NCBI GenBank assembly: GCA_910578305.1
Contig: CAJTQH010000015.1
Coordinates: forward strand, 1-7,451
Reading direction: 5' to 3'
Length of the DNA stretch: 7,451 nucleotides
Source: an uncultured Muribaculaceae bacterium
GTDB lineage: Bacteria; Bacteroidota; Bacteroidia; Bacteroidales; Muribaculaceae
A model generated the notes under the pieces. That model did no database searches. It was not told where the DNA came from and saw only the letters and a program-made list of their open reading frames with translations. The stretch's first letter is position 1. Each line of letters begins with the position of its first letter. The position numbers and the translations under genes were made by a program. Below are positions 1-6,970 of the stretch, in pieces.

Positions 1-224
1 ACACAGACGATAACCGCGAAAAGAGCGACACCTTCCACGAGTGCAGCAATCACAATCATGCTGCTTCGCACATCACCGGCTGCTTCAGGTTGACGGGCAA
101 TAGCCTCCATCGCGGCAGCACCGATCTTACCGATACCTAAACCAGCGCCAATTGCTGCGATAGCTGCACCAAGGCATGCGCCGAAACCAACCAAACTTTC
201 GAATGCTAAAATCATTGCTAACAT
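1..224 (-). CDS. atpE: F1Fo ATP synthase subunit c (partial, N-terminal 74 codons)
   Basis: This is the proton-carrying c subunit, many copies of which form the rotating membrane ring of Fo. My translation from the ATG at 224-222 gives a first helix rich in Ala and Gly (GAGLGIGKIGAAAME, residues about 27-40), the polar loop ARQPEA (residues 43-48), and a second helix with ALVEGVALF, whose Glu64 is the ion-binding carboxylate. Glu64 is followed by Gly rather than Ser/Thr, and the first helix has Lys33 where sodium-type c subunits carry Gln, so proton coupling is inferred. The gene runs off the left edge; the family is about 80-85 residues, so only a few codons of the second helix are missing. 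An alternative ATG lies three codons downstream (215-213). A 46-base A-rich leader separates it from atpB. Confidence 0.95.
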   Translation of the reverse strand, partial: MLAMILAFESLVGFGACLGAAIAAIGAGLGIGKIGAAAMEAIARQPEAAGDVRSSMIVIAALVEGVALFAVIVC

Positions 225-270
225 AATGCTTAATTTTTAATGTGTTTGTATTTTTATTATTTTTTAATTT
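225..270 (-). promoter_or_regulatory. A-rich translation leader upstream of atpE
   Basis: The 46 bases between atpB and atpE contain only 5 G/C bases. On the coding strand they are mostly A with scattered T, and no Shine-Dalgarno sequence is present. Known background: Bacteroidetes translate largely without Shine-Dalgarno pairing and favour unstructured A-rich starts, and in E. coli an AU-rich region before atpE raises translation so that c is made in excess over the other subunits. A similar boost here is an inference. No TAnnTTTG promoter box was found in this stretch. Confidence 0.45.
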
Positions 271-1389
271 CTAAGATTTATGAGTGACCGCCACTGTAGC
301 ATTTCCTTTATCAGAAGTATGCTCATGTCCATGCTCCTGTCCGAAAGAGATGAACAGCGTTGACAGCATTGTGAAAACATACGCCTGTATGAAACTCACA
401 AGCACATCAATAAGCAGCATGAATATAGAAAACAGTACCGACACTACCGTTGTGGCACCAGTCACGACCGGTCCCATAGCAGCAAATATGAATATAAGGA
501 GAGTGAGTACTATCACTATCATGTGTCCGCCAAGTATGTTGGCAAACAAACGCACTGTCAGAGCCGCAGGCTTAGTGAAAACACCAAACAACTCTATCAT
601 CGGCATGATAGGTATCGGGAACTTAAGCCACAATGGCACATCCGGCCAAAACACTTCTTTCCAGTAATGTTTTGTTCCAAACAAATTCGTGGCAAGGAAT
701 GTGAATATCGAAAGAACCAGAGTGACAGCTATATTGCCTGTAACATTCGCTCCACCGGGGAATATCACGATCAGACCAAGCAGATTCAGATACAGAATCA
801 GGAAGAAAGCAGTGAGCAGATATGGAGCAAAACGCATTGCTCGATCTCCGAGTGTTGGACGGATCACTCCATTGTATATAAACTCAATAAGAGCCTCTAT
901 AGCACCCAACACCTTACGTGGAGCCTTATATCCTTTCTGTCTGTGCCAACGAGCAACCGCAAACACACTCCACATCACAAGCAGAGCCGCGATAAATAGA
1001 GCGCATACATTCTTGGTAATGGAAATGTCCCATGGGCGATATTCAGTGCCATCAGGCATTATCTGCACTACCTTACCCTTGTATTTGCTGTCTTTACCGG
1101 CTATTTTAAACACGGCATCACCATCGTGATATTCTTTCCCGTGCTCAATCTTGGAAGACAAGAAGCAATACGCCCCATCTTTGCCAAACAAAATCACCGG
1201 CAACGGAATACGCTTATGATGATTGAACGGCACTTCCCAGCCATAACCATCGCCAAGGTGCTCGAATATTATTTCCTTAGGATTGATTTCACCTTTTTCA
1301 TGACCCTCATTTCCGGAAGCATACGAAGGTACGGCCGTGAACATGGTCACGAACAGCAACATCAACGTAAGGAGATTCTTTTTCATCAT
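271..1389 (-). CDS. atpB: F1Fo ATP synthase subunit a
   Basis: Subunit a is the static half of the proton channel beside the c ring. With the ATG at 1389 it has 372 residues; the next codon is also ATG (1386), and a GTG frame opens at 1407 inside atpC. I prefer 1389/1386 because it puts the basic MKK directly before a hydrophobic signal segment ending near PSYA-SG, as in Bacteroidetes AtpB. About 95 mature residues follow before the first membrane helix (NVCALFIAALLVMWSVFAVA). The essential channel arginine sits in LTVRLFANILGGH. The His ending that motif lies where E. coli has Glu219, and an Asp seven residues before the Gln of FIQAYVF lies where E. coli has His245, the swap seen in many a subunits. 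The C-terminus is His-rich (GQEHGHEH). It starts 5 bases after the atpC stop, implying coupled translation. The length (E. coli 271) is explained by the N-terminal extension. Confidence 0.95.
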   Translation of the reverse strand: MMKKNLLTLMLLFVTMFTAVPSYASGNEGHEKGEINPKEIIFEHLGDGYGWEVPFNHHKRIPLPVILFGKDGAYCFLSSKIEHGKEYHDGDAVFKIAGKDSKYKGKVVQIMPDGTEYRPWDISITKNVCALFIAALLVMWSVFAVARWHRQKGYKAPRKVLGAIEALIEFIYNGVIRPTLGDRAMRFAPYLLTAFFLILYLNLLGLIVIFPGGANVTGNIAVTLVLSIFTFLATNLFGTKHYWKEVFWPDVPLWLKFPIPIMPMIELFGVFTKPAALTVRLFANILGGHMIVIVLTLLIFIFAAMGPVVTGATTVVSVLFSIFMLLIDVLVSFIQAYVFTMLSTLFISFGQEHGHEHTSDKGNATVAVTHKS

Positions 1390-1394
1390 AGTTC

Positions 1395-1628
1395 TCAATA
1401 TATGCACACTGACACTACATTATTATCCACATCAACCAGACCACCACCCACATTCAGTGACAGATCTTCTCCCCCTGCACGATAATTTATCGTTCCAGGT
1501 ACAAGAGTTGAGATCAAAGATGCGTGATTGGCAAGTACTGTAAATGATCCTTTCGCTCCGGGAAGTGTGACAGAAGCCACCTCCCCTTCAAAAAGTACAT
1601 CTTCAGCCGATATGATTTTCAGTGTCAT
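1395..1628 (-). CDS. atpC: F1Fo ATP synthase epsilon subunit, short form
   Basis: Epsilon is part of the central stalk and contacts beta and the c ring. The 77 residues match only the N-terminal beta-sandwich domain: LKIISAEDVLFEGEVASVTL at the start, GSFTVLANHASLISTL in the middle, and a final strand region rich in Gly and Val (GGGLVDVDNNVVSVCIY). The C-terminal two-helix domain, which inhibits ATP hydrolysis in E. coli (139 residues in all), is absent: TGA follows directly. Short epsilon subunits are, to my knowledge, usual in Bacteroidetes, so this is a lineage trait rather than a frameshift. The ATG at 1628 lies 25 bases after the atpD stop, and the gene ends just before atpB. A weak purine run (GAGAG) lies 5 bases before the start. 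Confidence 0.93.
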   Translation of the reverse strand: MTLKIISAEDVLFEGEVASVTLPGAKGSFTVLANHASLISTLVPGTINYRAGGEDLSLNVGGGLVDVDNNVVSVCIY

Positions 1629-1653
1629 ATAGTCTCTCTGTTTAAATTATTGA

Positions 1654-3159
1654 TTAACCGTTAACTTCAGCAAGCATCTTCTTACCCTTGGCAATAGCCT
1701 CGTCAATAGTACCTACATTGAGGAATGCCTGTTCAGGATATTCGTCCATCTCACCTGAAAGGATCATCTTAAATCCACGTATAGTTTCCGACAGCGGCAC
1801 CATGACACCCGGTACACCGGTAAACTGTTCGGCTACGAAGAACGGCTGTGAGAGGAAACGCTGTGCACGACGTGCACGTGATACCACAAGCTTATCTTCA
1901 TCCGAAAGTTCATCCACACCAAGAATCGCTATGATATCCTGAAGTTCATTGTATTTCTGTAGAAGTTGCTTAACAGCCTGAGCTGTATTATAGTGTTCTT
2001 CGCCTATGATGTTTGGATCAAGAATACGGGATGTTGATTCCAACGGATCAACCGCAGGATATATGCCAAGTTCAGCAATCTTACGGCTCAACACAGTTGT
2101 GGCATCCAAGAAGCTGAATGTTGTGGCCGGAGCCGGGTCGGTCAAGTCGTCGGCAGGCACATAAATAGCCTGAACCGATGTGATCGAACCATTTTTAGTT
2201 GAAGTGATTCGCTCTTGAAGCATACCCATCTCAGATGCAAGAGTAGGCTGATATCCTACAGCCGAAGGCATACGACCCAATAGTGCCGAAACCTCGCTAC
2301 CTGCCTGGGTGAAACGGAATATATTGTCAATAAAGAGAAGAATTTCTTTACCTCCGCCATCCTGGTCACGGAACTGCTCTGCAACGGTCAGACCTGACAG
2401 AGCCACACGCAGACGTGCTCCCGGCGGTTCATTCATCTGGCCGAACACCAATGTTGCCTGTGAATCCTGCACTTTCGACATATCCACGTCACGCAGATTC
2501 CATTCGCCCTTTTCCATGCCTTCGGCGAATTTTTCACCATATTTTATTACACCGCTCTCGATCATCTCTCGAAGCAGGTCATTGCCTTCACGAGTACGCT
2601 CACCTACACCGGTAAACACCGAAAATCCATTATGCCCTTTGGCAATATTGTTGATGAGCTCCATGATAAGCACAGTCTTACCAACGCCGGCTCCGCCGAA
2701 CAGACCGATCTTACCGCCTTTGCTATACGGTTCAAGAAGGTCTATCACCTTTATACCGGTGTAAAGTATCTCTGTTCCGATAGTCAACTCTTCAAATGCT
2801 GGAGCCGGCTGATGTATCGGACGCATATTTTCTTGCTTCAGCTCGGGCAGACGGTCAATGGCATCGCCTATTACATTAAGCAGACGGCCTTTGACCTGTG
2901 AACCGGTGGGTACTGCTATCGGACGTTCCATATTGTCAACACGTGTGCCTCGTTGCAGACCATCTGTACTTTCCATTGCCACGCAGCGCACGGTATTCTC
3001 CCCGATATGCTGTTCGACCTCAAGTATGAGTCGTGAGCCGTCGGGACGATCTACCTTCAAAGCGGTGAAGATAGGAGGCAATACATTGCCTTCGCCCTCA
3101 AATGCTACGTCGACAACAGGGCCGATCACCTGAGCTATTTTTCCAAATTTATCACTCAT
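1654..3159 (-). CDS. atpD: F1Fo ATP synthase beta subunit
   Basis: Beta is the catalytic subunit of F1, making ATP from ADP and phosphate in three copies per complex. The 501 residues contain the N-terminal barrel (1-85), the P-loop GGAGVGKT (155-162), the catalytic glutamate in GERTREG (Glu187), Walker B LLFIDN with Asp278, the beta signature PSAVGYQPTL (298-307), and the lever DELSDED (416-422) of the C-terminal helical domain. About 17 extra residues near 213-232 (EGMEKGEW onward), before the VFGQMNEPPGAR motif, account for much of its length over E. coli beta (460). The ATG at 3159 is the first in frame; the gene begins 30 bases after the nuoH stop. In many bacteria atpD follows atpA and atpG, whereas here, as known for Bacteroides, atpD-atpC come first in the ATP synthase set. 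Confidence 0.98.
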   Translation of the reverse strand: MSDKFGKIAQVIGPVVDVAFEGEGNVLPPIFTALKVDRPDGSRLILEVEQHIGENTVRCVAMESTDGLQRGTRVDNMERPIAVPTGSQVKGRLLNVIGDAIDRLPELKQENMRPIHQPAPAFEELTIGTEILYTGIKVIDLLEPYSKGGKIGLFGGAGVGKTVLIMELINNIAKGHNGFSVFTGVGERTREGNDLLREMIESGVIKYGEKFAEGMEKGEWNLRDVDMSKVQDSQATLVFGQMNEPPGARLRVALSGLTVAEQFRDQDGGGKEILLFIDNIFRFTQAGSEVSALLGRMPSAVGYQPTLASEMGMLQERITSTKNGSITSVQAIYVPADDLTDPAPATTFSFLDATTVLSRKIAELGIYPAVDPLESTSRILDPNIIGEEHYNTAQAVKQLLQKYNELQDIIAILGVDELSDEDKLVVSRARRAQRFLSQPFFVAEQFTGVPGVMVPLSETIRGFKMILSGEMDEYPEQAFLNVGTIDEAIAKGKKMLAEVNG

Positions 3160-3189
3160 TATATTGAGATTTGCGTTTTAATGACTTAT

Positions 3190-4266
3190 TTAAAAATACA
3201 ATTCGTTAACCACCACAAGTACCATCAGCACCAGGTTGACCAAATTGATAGGAAGCAGATACTTCCACTCGAGAGCAAGCATCTGGTCGATTCGAAGACG
3301 AGGGAATGTCCATTTGAACCAGATGATTATAAATGACAGAGCCACAGCCTTGCCTATAAACCAGACAACCGAAGGAATGAAATCCATGATGTGATTGAAA
3401 GCATCCCATCCCGGGAAATGAAGCGGCATCCAGCCTCCGAAGAACAACAGAGTAGCGACTCCGGACACAATGAAAAGGTTCAGATATTCGGCAAGATAGA
3501 AGAAACCGAAGTGAATACCCGAATATTCAGTGTGATAACCGGCTGTAAGCTCGCTTTCTGCTTCAGGAAGGTCAAACGGGCCACGGTTTGTCTCGGCTGT
3601 ACCAGCGATCAGATATATTACAAATGCTATGATTGCAGGGAGATGACCGGAGAATATGTACCACAGATGATTCTGATTTTCCACAATTTCCACTACATTG
3701 AGTGTTCCGGCAAACACCACCATGGTAAGCACGGAAAGTCCGATCGACAATTCATAGCTCACCATCTGAGCGCCCGAACGGAGTGCACCGATGAGTGTAA
3801 ATTTATTGTTGGACGACCAGCCGGCAAGAAGAATGCCGAGCACGCCGATCGACGAAACGGCAATGAGAAAGAAAATGCCGATATTGAAGTTTATCACCTG
3901 CAGACCATTACCCCAGGGCAATACTGCGAATGCCAGCATCGAGGCAAGGATCACAAGATAAGGTGCCAGTGCAAACAGAAATTTGTCAGTGTGCTTAAGC
4001 GTGATAAGCTCTTTGATAAGAATCTTGAACATATCGGCCACACTCTGCAGCAAACCCCAGGGGCCTACACGGTTCGGGCCAAGGCGACACTGAAAAGCAG
4101 CACACACCTTACGTTCGAAATAGATGTAGAACAAAGCCAGAACAGAGTACAATGTCAATAGGACAAGGCCGATGAGCACACATTCCGTGACCACGGTAAG
4201 CCAATCGGGCATAAACGACCGAAGCAGGCTATCGATCCAATTGGTCAGTACTGAAAAATTAAACAT
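3190..4266 (-). CDS. nuoH: NADH-quinone oxidoreductase (complex I) subunit H
   Basis: NuoH is the membrane subunit at the joint between the peripheral and membrane arms; it lines the quinone tunnel and helps pass the redox signal to the proton pumps. The 358 residues show about eight membrane helices and the family's conserved loops: ERKVCAAFQCRLGPNRVGP (51-69), MFKILIKE (79-86), AETNRGPFDLPEAESEL (224-240) followed by GYHTEYSG, AEYLNLF (259-265), and RLRIDQML (323-330) near the C-terminus. The length is normal, so the protein is complete. It starts 46 bases after the nuoCD stop. In Bacteroides relatives nuoI-J-K-L-M-N follows, but here atpD follows after 30 bases. No remnant of nuoI could be seen in the gap. 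Confidence 0.97.
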   Translation of the reverse strand: MFNFSVLTNWIDSLLRSFMPDWLTVVTECVLIGLVLLTLYSVLALFYIYFERKVCAAFQCRLGPNRVGPWGLLQSVADMFKILIKELITLKHTDKFLFALAPYLVILASMLAFAVLPWGNGLQVINFNIGIFFLIAVSSIGVLGILLAGWSSNNKFTLIGALRSGAQMVSYELSIGLSVLTMVVFAGTLNVVEIVENQNHLWYIFSGHLPAIIAFVIYLIAGTAETNRGPFDLPEAESELTAGYHTEYSGIHFGFFYLAEYLNLFIVSGVATLLFFGGWMPLHFPGWDAFNHIMDFIPSVVWFIGKAVALSFIIIWFKWTFPRLRIDQMLALEWKYLLPINLVNLVLMVLVVVNELYF

Positions 4267-4312
4267 GTCTATCTTAAATTACTATTATTTATCTGTGTTG
4301 TTCATTCTTGGA

Positions 4313-5941
4313 TTAGCGGTCTATATCAGGCACGATATAGTCGAGCGATCCTCCGATAGTGATAAGGTCGGCAATCTTGCTGCCGCGGGTCAGATGATCC
4401 ACAACCGAAGCAGCAGGCAGACACGGAGGAGCTATCTTCAGGCGGTAAGGCTTGGTATTGCCATCGCTTTCAAGATAAATTCCGAATGTGCCGCGACAAC
4501 CTTCAACCGTGCGGAACCAGTGGCCCACAGGCAATTTAAGCACTTTAGGTACTTTGACACAATATTCACCTTCGGGAATATTGTCGATCAACTGCTCTAT
4601 GATACGGGCACTCTGTACCATCTCGTCCATGCGAACTTTGAATCGAGCCATCGAATCGCCTTCGGTGCGCACCACTTCATCAAACTCAAGTTCGGAATAA
4701 ATGCTGTACGGATCTGTCTTACGCACATCGCATGCCCATCCGGAAGCACGTCCCGAAGGACCGGTTACAGACCAGTTGATTGCATCTTCGCGAGTGAGCA
4801 CGCCCACACCTTCCATACGTTTTTTTGCGATTACGTTGCCGGTAAATATCTTGTTGTACTCCTTTATATTCTTGGGGAGAACTTCCAGCAGCGCCTTTAC
4901 ATCCTGCACGAAATCAGGAGCAAGATCCTGCATTACACCGCCGATACATCCATAGTTGAATGTCATACGCGCGCCACAGGTCTTGTCCATGATGTCAAGT
5001 ATCTGTTCGCGAACACGCAGAGTATAGAACAGCATGGTTGTTGCACCGAGGTCCATACAATAAGTACCGATAAACAGACAGTGCGATGCTATACGTGAAA
5101 GTTCGTCCATGAGCACGCGTATCACCTGAGCGCGACGCGAAATCTCAATGCCGGCAGCCTCCTCTATCAGCATACACAGACAGTGGTGGTAAGGATGTGC
5201 GGAGAAGTAATCCAGACGGTCCATAAAATGAAGAGTCTGAGGATATGTCAGTTTCTCACATATTTTTTCAATACCGCGATGGATATAGCCCATATATACG
5301 TCGATCTTCTTCACGGTCTCACCGTCGATAGCCGTACGGAAACGAAGCACACCGTGAGTAGCCGGGTGCTGCGGACCTATGTTCACCACAAAGTCATTGG
5401 GCTCGAACACACGCACTTCTTTGGCTTCAACCTTACCGTCAGCATTTTCCACATAAGTAGTGGTAAAGTCGCTCTGACGTTCATTTTCGGTTGTAACGGG
5501 ATTGTTTTCCGGACTTTCGTCATAATCCTTACGCAATGGATAACCCTTCCAATCAATGCTCAGGAACAAGCGGCGCATATCGGGATTGCCGATAAACACT
5601 ATTCCAAAATAGTCATATACTTCACGTTCGAATATCACGGCTATCTTCCACAGATCGGCGATACTGTGAAGCATGGGGTTTTCTCGTGATTCAGCCTTTA
5701 CCTTAACGGAAATATGGGTGTTATGACGGGTCGATGTAAGATAGTAGACGCAACCGTACTTATCCTCCCAGTCCATACCTACTATCGTCACCAAGAAATC
5801 GAAACCTAAATCGGGATTCTCTTTAAGTTCCTTAGCCAGCCGGTGCCACTGTACATCGGGCACGCACACCTGCAGTATATCACCTTCCTCAAAGGTTGCC
5901 TCAGGCATCAACTTGGCTATGGTCTCCTGAATCTGTGCCAT
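4313..5941 (-). CDS. nuoCD: NADH-quinone oxidoreductase (complex I) fused subunits C and D
   Basis: One 542-residue protein joins the 30-kDa (NuoC) and 49-kDa (NuoD) subunits of the quinone-reducing module. The NuoC part (about 1-145) carries FEREVYDYFGI (104-114) and YPLRKDY (134-140). A linker rich in Glu, Asp and Thr (about 141-180) leads to the NuoD part, which begins with NIGPQHPATHGVLR (187-200). His196 corresponds to the histidine that, with the Tyr of LDYFSAHP (Tyr245), contacts the quinone head group in well-studied complexes. Other NuoD marks are MGYIHRGIEK (217-226), a GPSGRASGWACDVRK stretch (394-408) and the C-terminal GGSLDYIVPDIDR. NuoD descends from the large subunit of NiFe hydrogenases but lacks the metal-binding Cys pairs. 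The fusion is known in E. coli and Bacteroidetes, so it is not a local oddity. It starts 29 bases after the nuoB stop with an A-rich leader. Confidence 0.97.
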   Translation of the reverse strand: MAQIQETIAKLMPEATFEEGDILQVCVPDVQWHRLAKELKENPDLGFDFLVTIVGMDWEDKYGCVYYLTSTRHNTHISVKVKAESRENPMLHSIADLWKIAVIFEREVYDYFGIVFIGNPDMRRLFLSIDWKGYPLRKDYDESPENNPVTTENERQSDFTTTYVENADGKVEAKEVRVFEPNDFVVNIGPQHPATHGVLRFRTAIDGETVKKIDVYMGYIHRGIEKICEKLTYPQTLHFMDRLDYFSAHPYHHCLCMLIEEAAGIEISRRAQVIRVLMDELSRIASHCLFIGTYCMDLGATTMLFYTLRVREQILDIMDKTCGARMTFNYGCIGGVMQDLAPDFVQDVKALLEVLPKNIKEYNKIFTGNVIAKKRMEGVGVLTREDAINWSVTGPSGRASGWACDVRKTDPYSIYSELEFDEVVRTEGDSMARFKVRMDEMVQSARIIEQLIDNIPEGEYCVKVPKVLKLPVGHWFRTVEGCRGTFGIYLESDGNTKPYRLKIAPPCLPAASVVDHLTRGSKIADLITIGGSLDYIVPDIDR

Positions 5942-5970
5942 ATATCTTTATTTTTTCTTAATTATCAATT

Positions 5971-6579
5971 TTAGTCCTCTACACCTTCCACAGGGTGTTC
6001 TTTCAAAAACTCCTGCTGCTTTTCCTGACGGTTCACGCCTCCAAAGAAACGTTCCACTTTTATCTTACGGGAAAGCTGCATGATGGCATATATCATGGCC
6101 TCCGGACGTGGAGGACATCCGGGAAGATACACATCCACAGGTATGATCTGATCTACACCCATCACCACATGGTATGACTTTTTAAACGGCCCTCCCGATA
6201 CAGCGCACGCGCCGCATGCGATGACATATTTCGGTTCGGCGAGCTGATCATACAGACGACGAACAACCGGAGCCATACGGGTCACTATGGTACCGGCCAC
6301 CATCATAAAGTCGGCCTGACGAGGCGATGAACGCGCCACTTCCCATCCGAAGCGCGCCATGTCGAATCGAGCAGCGCCAAGCGACACGAATTCGATACCG
6401 CAACAGCTTGTAGCAAATGTAAGAGGCCAGATCGAATTGGAGCGACCCCAGTTAATAAGCTTATCAAAAGTACCTACTACAACATTGGCACCTGAAGCAT
6501 TCAGCTCATCAACGAGTTTTTCGATATACTCATTGTCTTTCCACGCCTCATAGGGCATGCTTTTGGTAGTTACTTCCAT
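5971..6579 (-). CDS. nuoB: NADH-quinone oxidoreductase (complex I) subunit B, N2 cluster protein
   Basis: NuoB holds the terminal 4Fe-4S cluster N2, which hands electrons to quinone at the interface with NuoD and NuoH. The 202 residues contain the cluster ligands Cys59 and Cys60 in ATSCCGIEF, Cys125 in ACGACAVSGG and Cys155 in LPGCPPRPE, in the order expected for the family. Cys122 is an additional cysteine where E. coli has Met. The arginine-rich stretch MARFGWEVARSSPRQAD (about 74-90) is also typical. The ATG at 6579 overlaps the end of nuoA by 10 bases, which implies translational coupling, and a Shine-Dalgarno sequence AAAGGAG sits 7 bases upstream. An in-frame ATG at codon 8 is a less likely start. 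Confidence 0.97.
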   Translation of the reverse strand: MEVTTKSMPYEAWKDNEYIEKLVDELNASGANVVVGTFDKLINWGRSNSIWPLTFATSCCGIEFVSLGAARFDMARFGWEVARSSPRQADFMMVAGTIVTRMAPVVRRLYDQLAEPKYVIACGACAVSGGPFKKSYHVVMGVDQIIPVDVYLPGCPPRPEAMIYAIMQLSRKIKVERFFGGVNRQEKQQEFLKEHPVEGVED

Positions 6580-6938
6580 TCAAGCGCTCCTTTCCGCCAG
6601 GCATAAACAAGACCCAGCACTAATATTGCAAAAAACACAGCGATAGCCACAAGACCTGCACCGCCTAACTCTTTCACTCTCACAGCCCATGGGAACAGGA
6701 ATACACATTCCACATCAAACATCAGAAACAGAATGGCAAACAGATAGTAACCTACCTTGAACTGCGCCATACTTTCTCCGCGTGTGGGGATACCACATTC
6801 ATAAGCTTCGCCTTTCTGGGCATTGAATGAGCGGGGCGAAATCAGACCCGCGATCCACAGTGCCAAGGCCACAAGCGCGATGCCCGTAATGGCGGCGGTA
6901 ACGGCCAGGGTGGATGATAGAATCGTTAATGATACCAT
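6570..6938 (-). CDS. nuoA: NADH-quinone oxidoreductase (complex I) subunit A
   Basis: NuoA is a small membrane subunit next to NuoH at the base of the peripheral arm. The 122 residues show three hydrophobic segments (about 8-33, 64-84 and 93-113). The conserved loop has YECGIPTRG (46-54) with its cysteine, followed by FKVGYYLFAILFLMFDVECV, whose FDVE acidic pair marks the family. Length is normal. The ATG at 6938 is the first in frame and is preceded by an AT-rich stretch without Shine-Dalgarno sequence. It is the first gene of the nuo set, as in most nuo operons, and its stop overlaps the nuoB start. Confidence 0.96.
   Translation of the reverse strand: MVSLTILSSTLAVTAAITGIALVALALWIAGLISPRSFNAQKGEAYECGIPTRGESMAQFKVGYYLFAILFLMFDVECVFLFPWAVRVKELGGAGLVAIAVFFAILVLGLVYAWRKGALEWK
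6587..6593 (-). promoter_or_regulatory. Shine-Dalgarno sequence of nuoB
   Basis: AAAGGAG lies 7 bases before the nuoB ATG, inside the last codons of nuoA (Lys-Gly-Ala). It supports the start at 6579. It is the only strong Shine-Dalgarno match among the starts in this window, so it may partly reflect nuoA coding constraints. Confidence 0.5.
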
Positions 6939-6970
6939 ATTGATAAATCAAATATATTTACACTACACAC

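Noticed and set aside
523..999. Plus-strand open frame of 158 codons inside atpB
   Set aside because: It is antisense to conserved membrane helices of subunit a; composition is not protein-like.
3160..3189. Possible terminator or promoter between nuoH and atpD
   Set aside because: The 30 bases show no inverted repeat with a U-run and no TAnnTTTG box.
3391..4161. Plus-strand open frame of 256 codons across nuoH
   Set aside because: It lies wholly antisense to the complete, motif-rich nuoH; its Cys/His/Lys-rich composition has no family features. It is an antisense shadow.
4172..5098. Plus-strand open frame of 308 codons across the nuoH-nuoCD junction
   Set aside because: It is antisense to the N-terminus of nuoH and the NuoD domain, crosses the intergenic gap without a start signal, and shows no recognisable domain.
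6949..6956. Second TATATTTG box on the minus strand just before nuoA
   Set aside because: It matches TAnnTTTG, but transcription would start only about five bases before the nuoA ATG, no TTTG at proper -33 spacing is present, and AT-rich leaders yield such matches by chance. Leaderless initiation remains a minor possibility.
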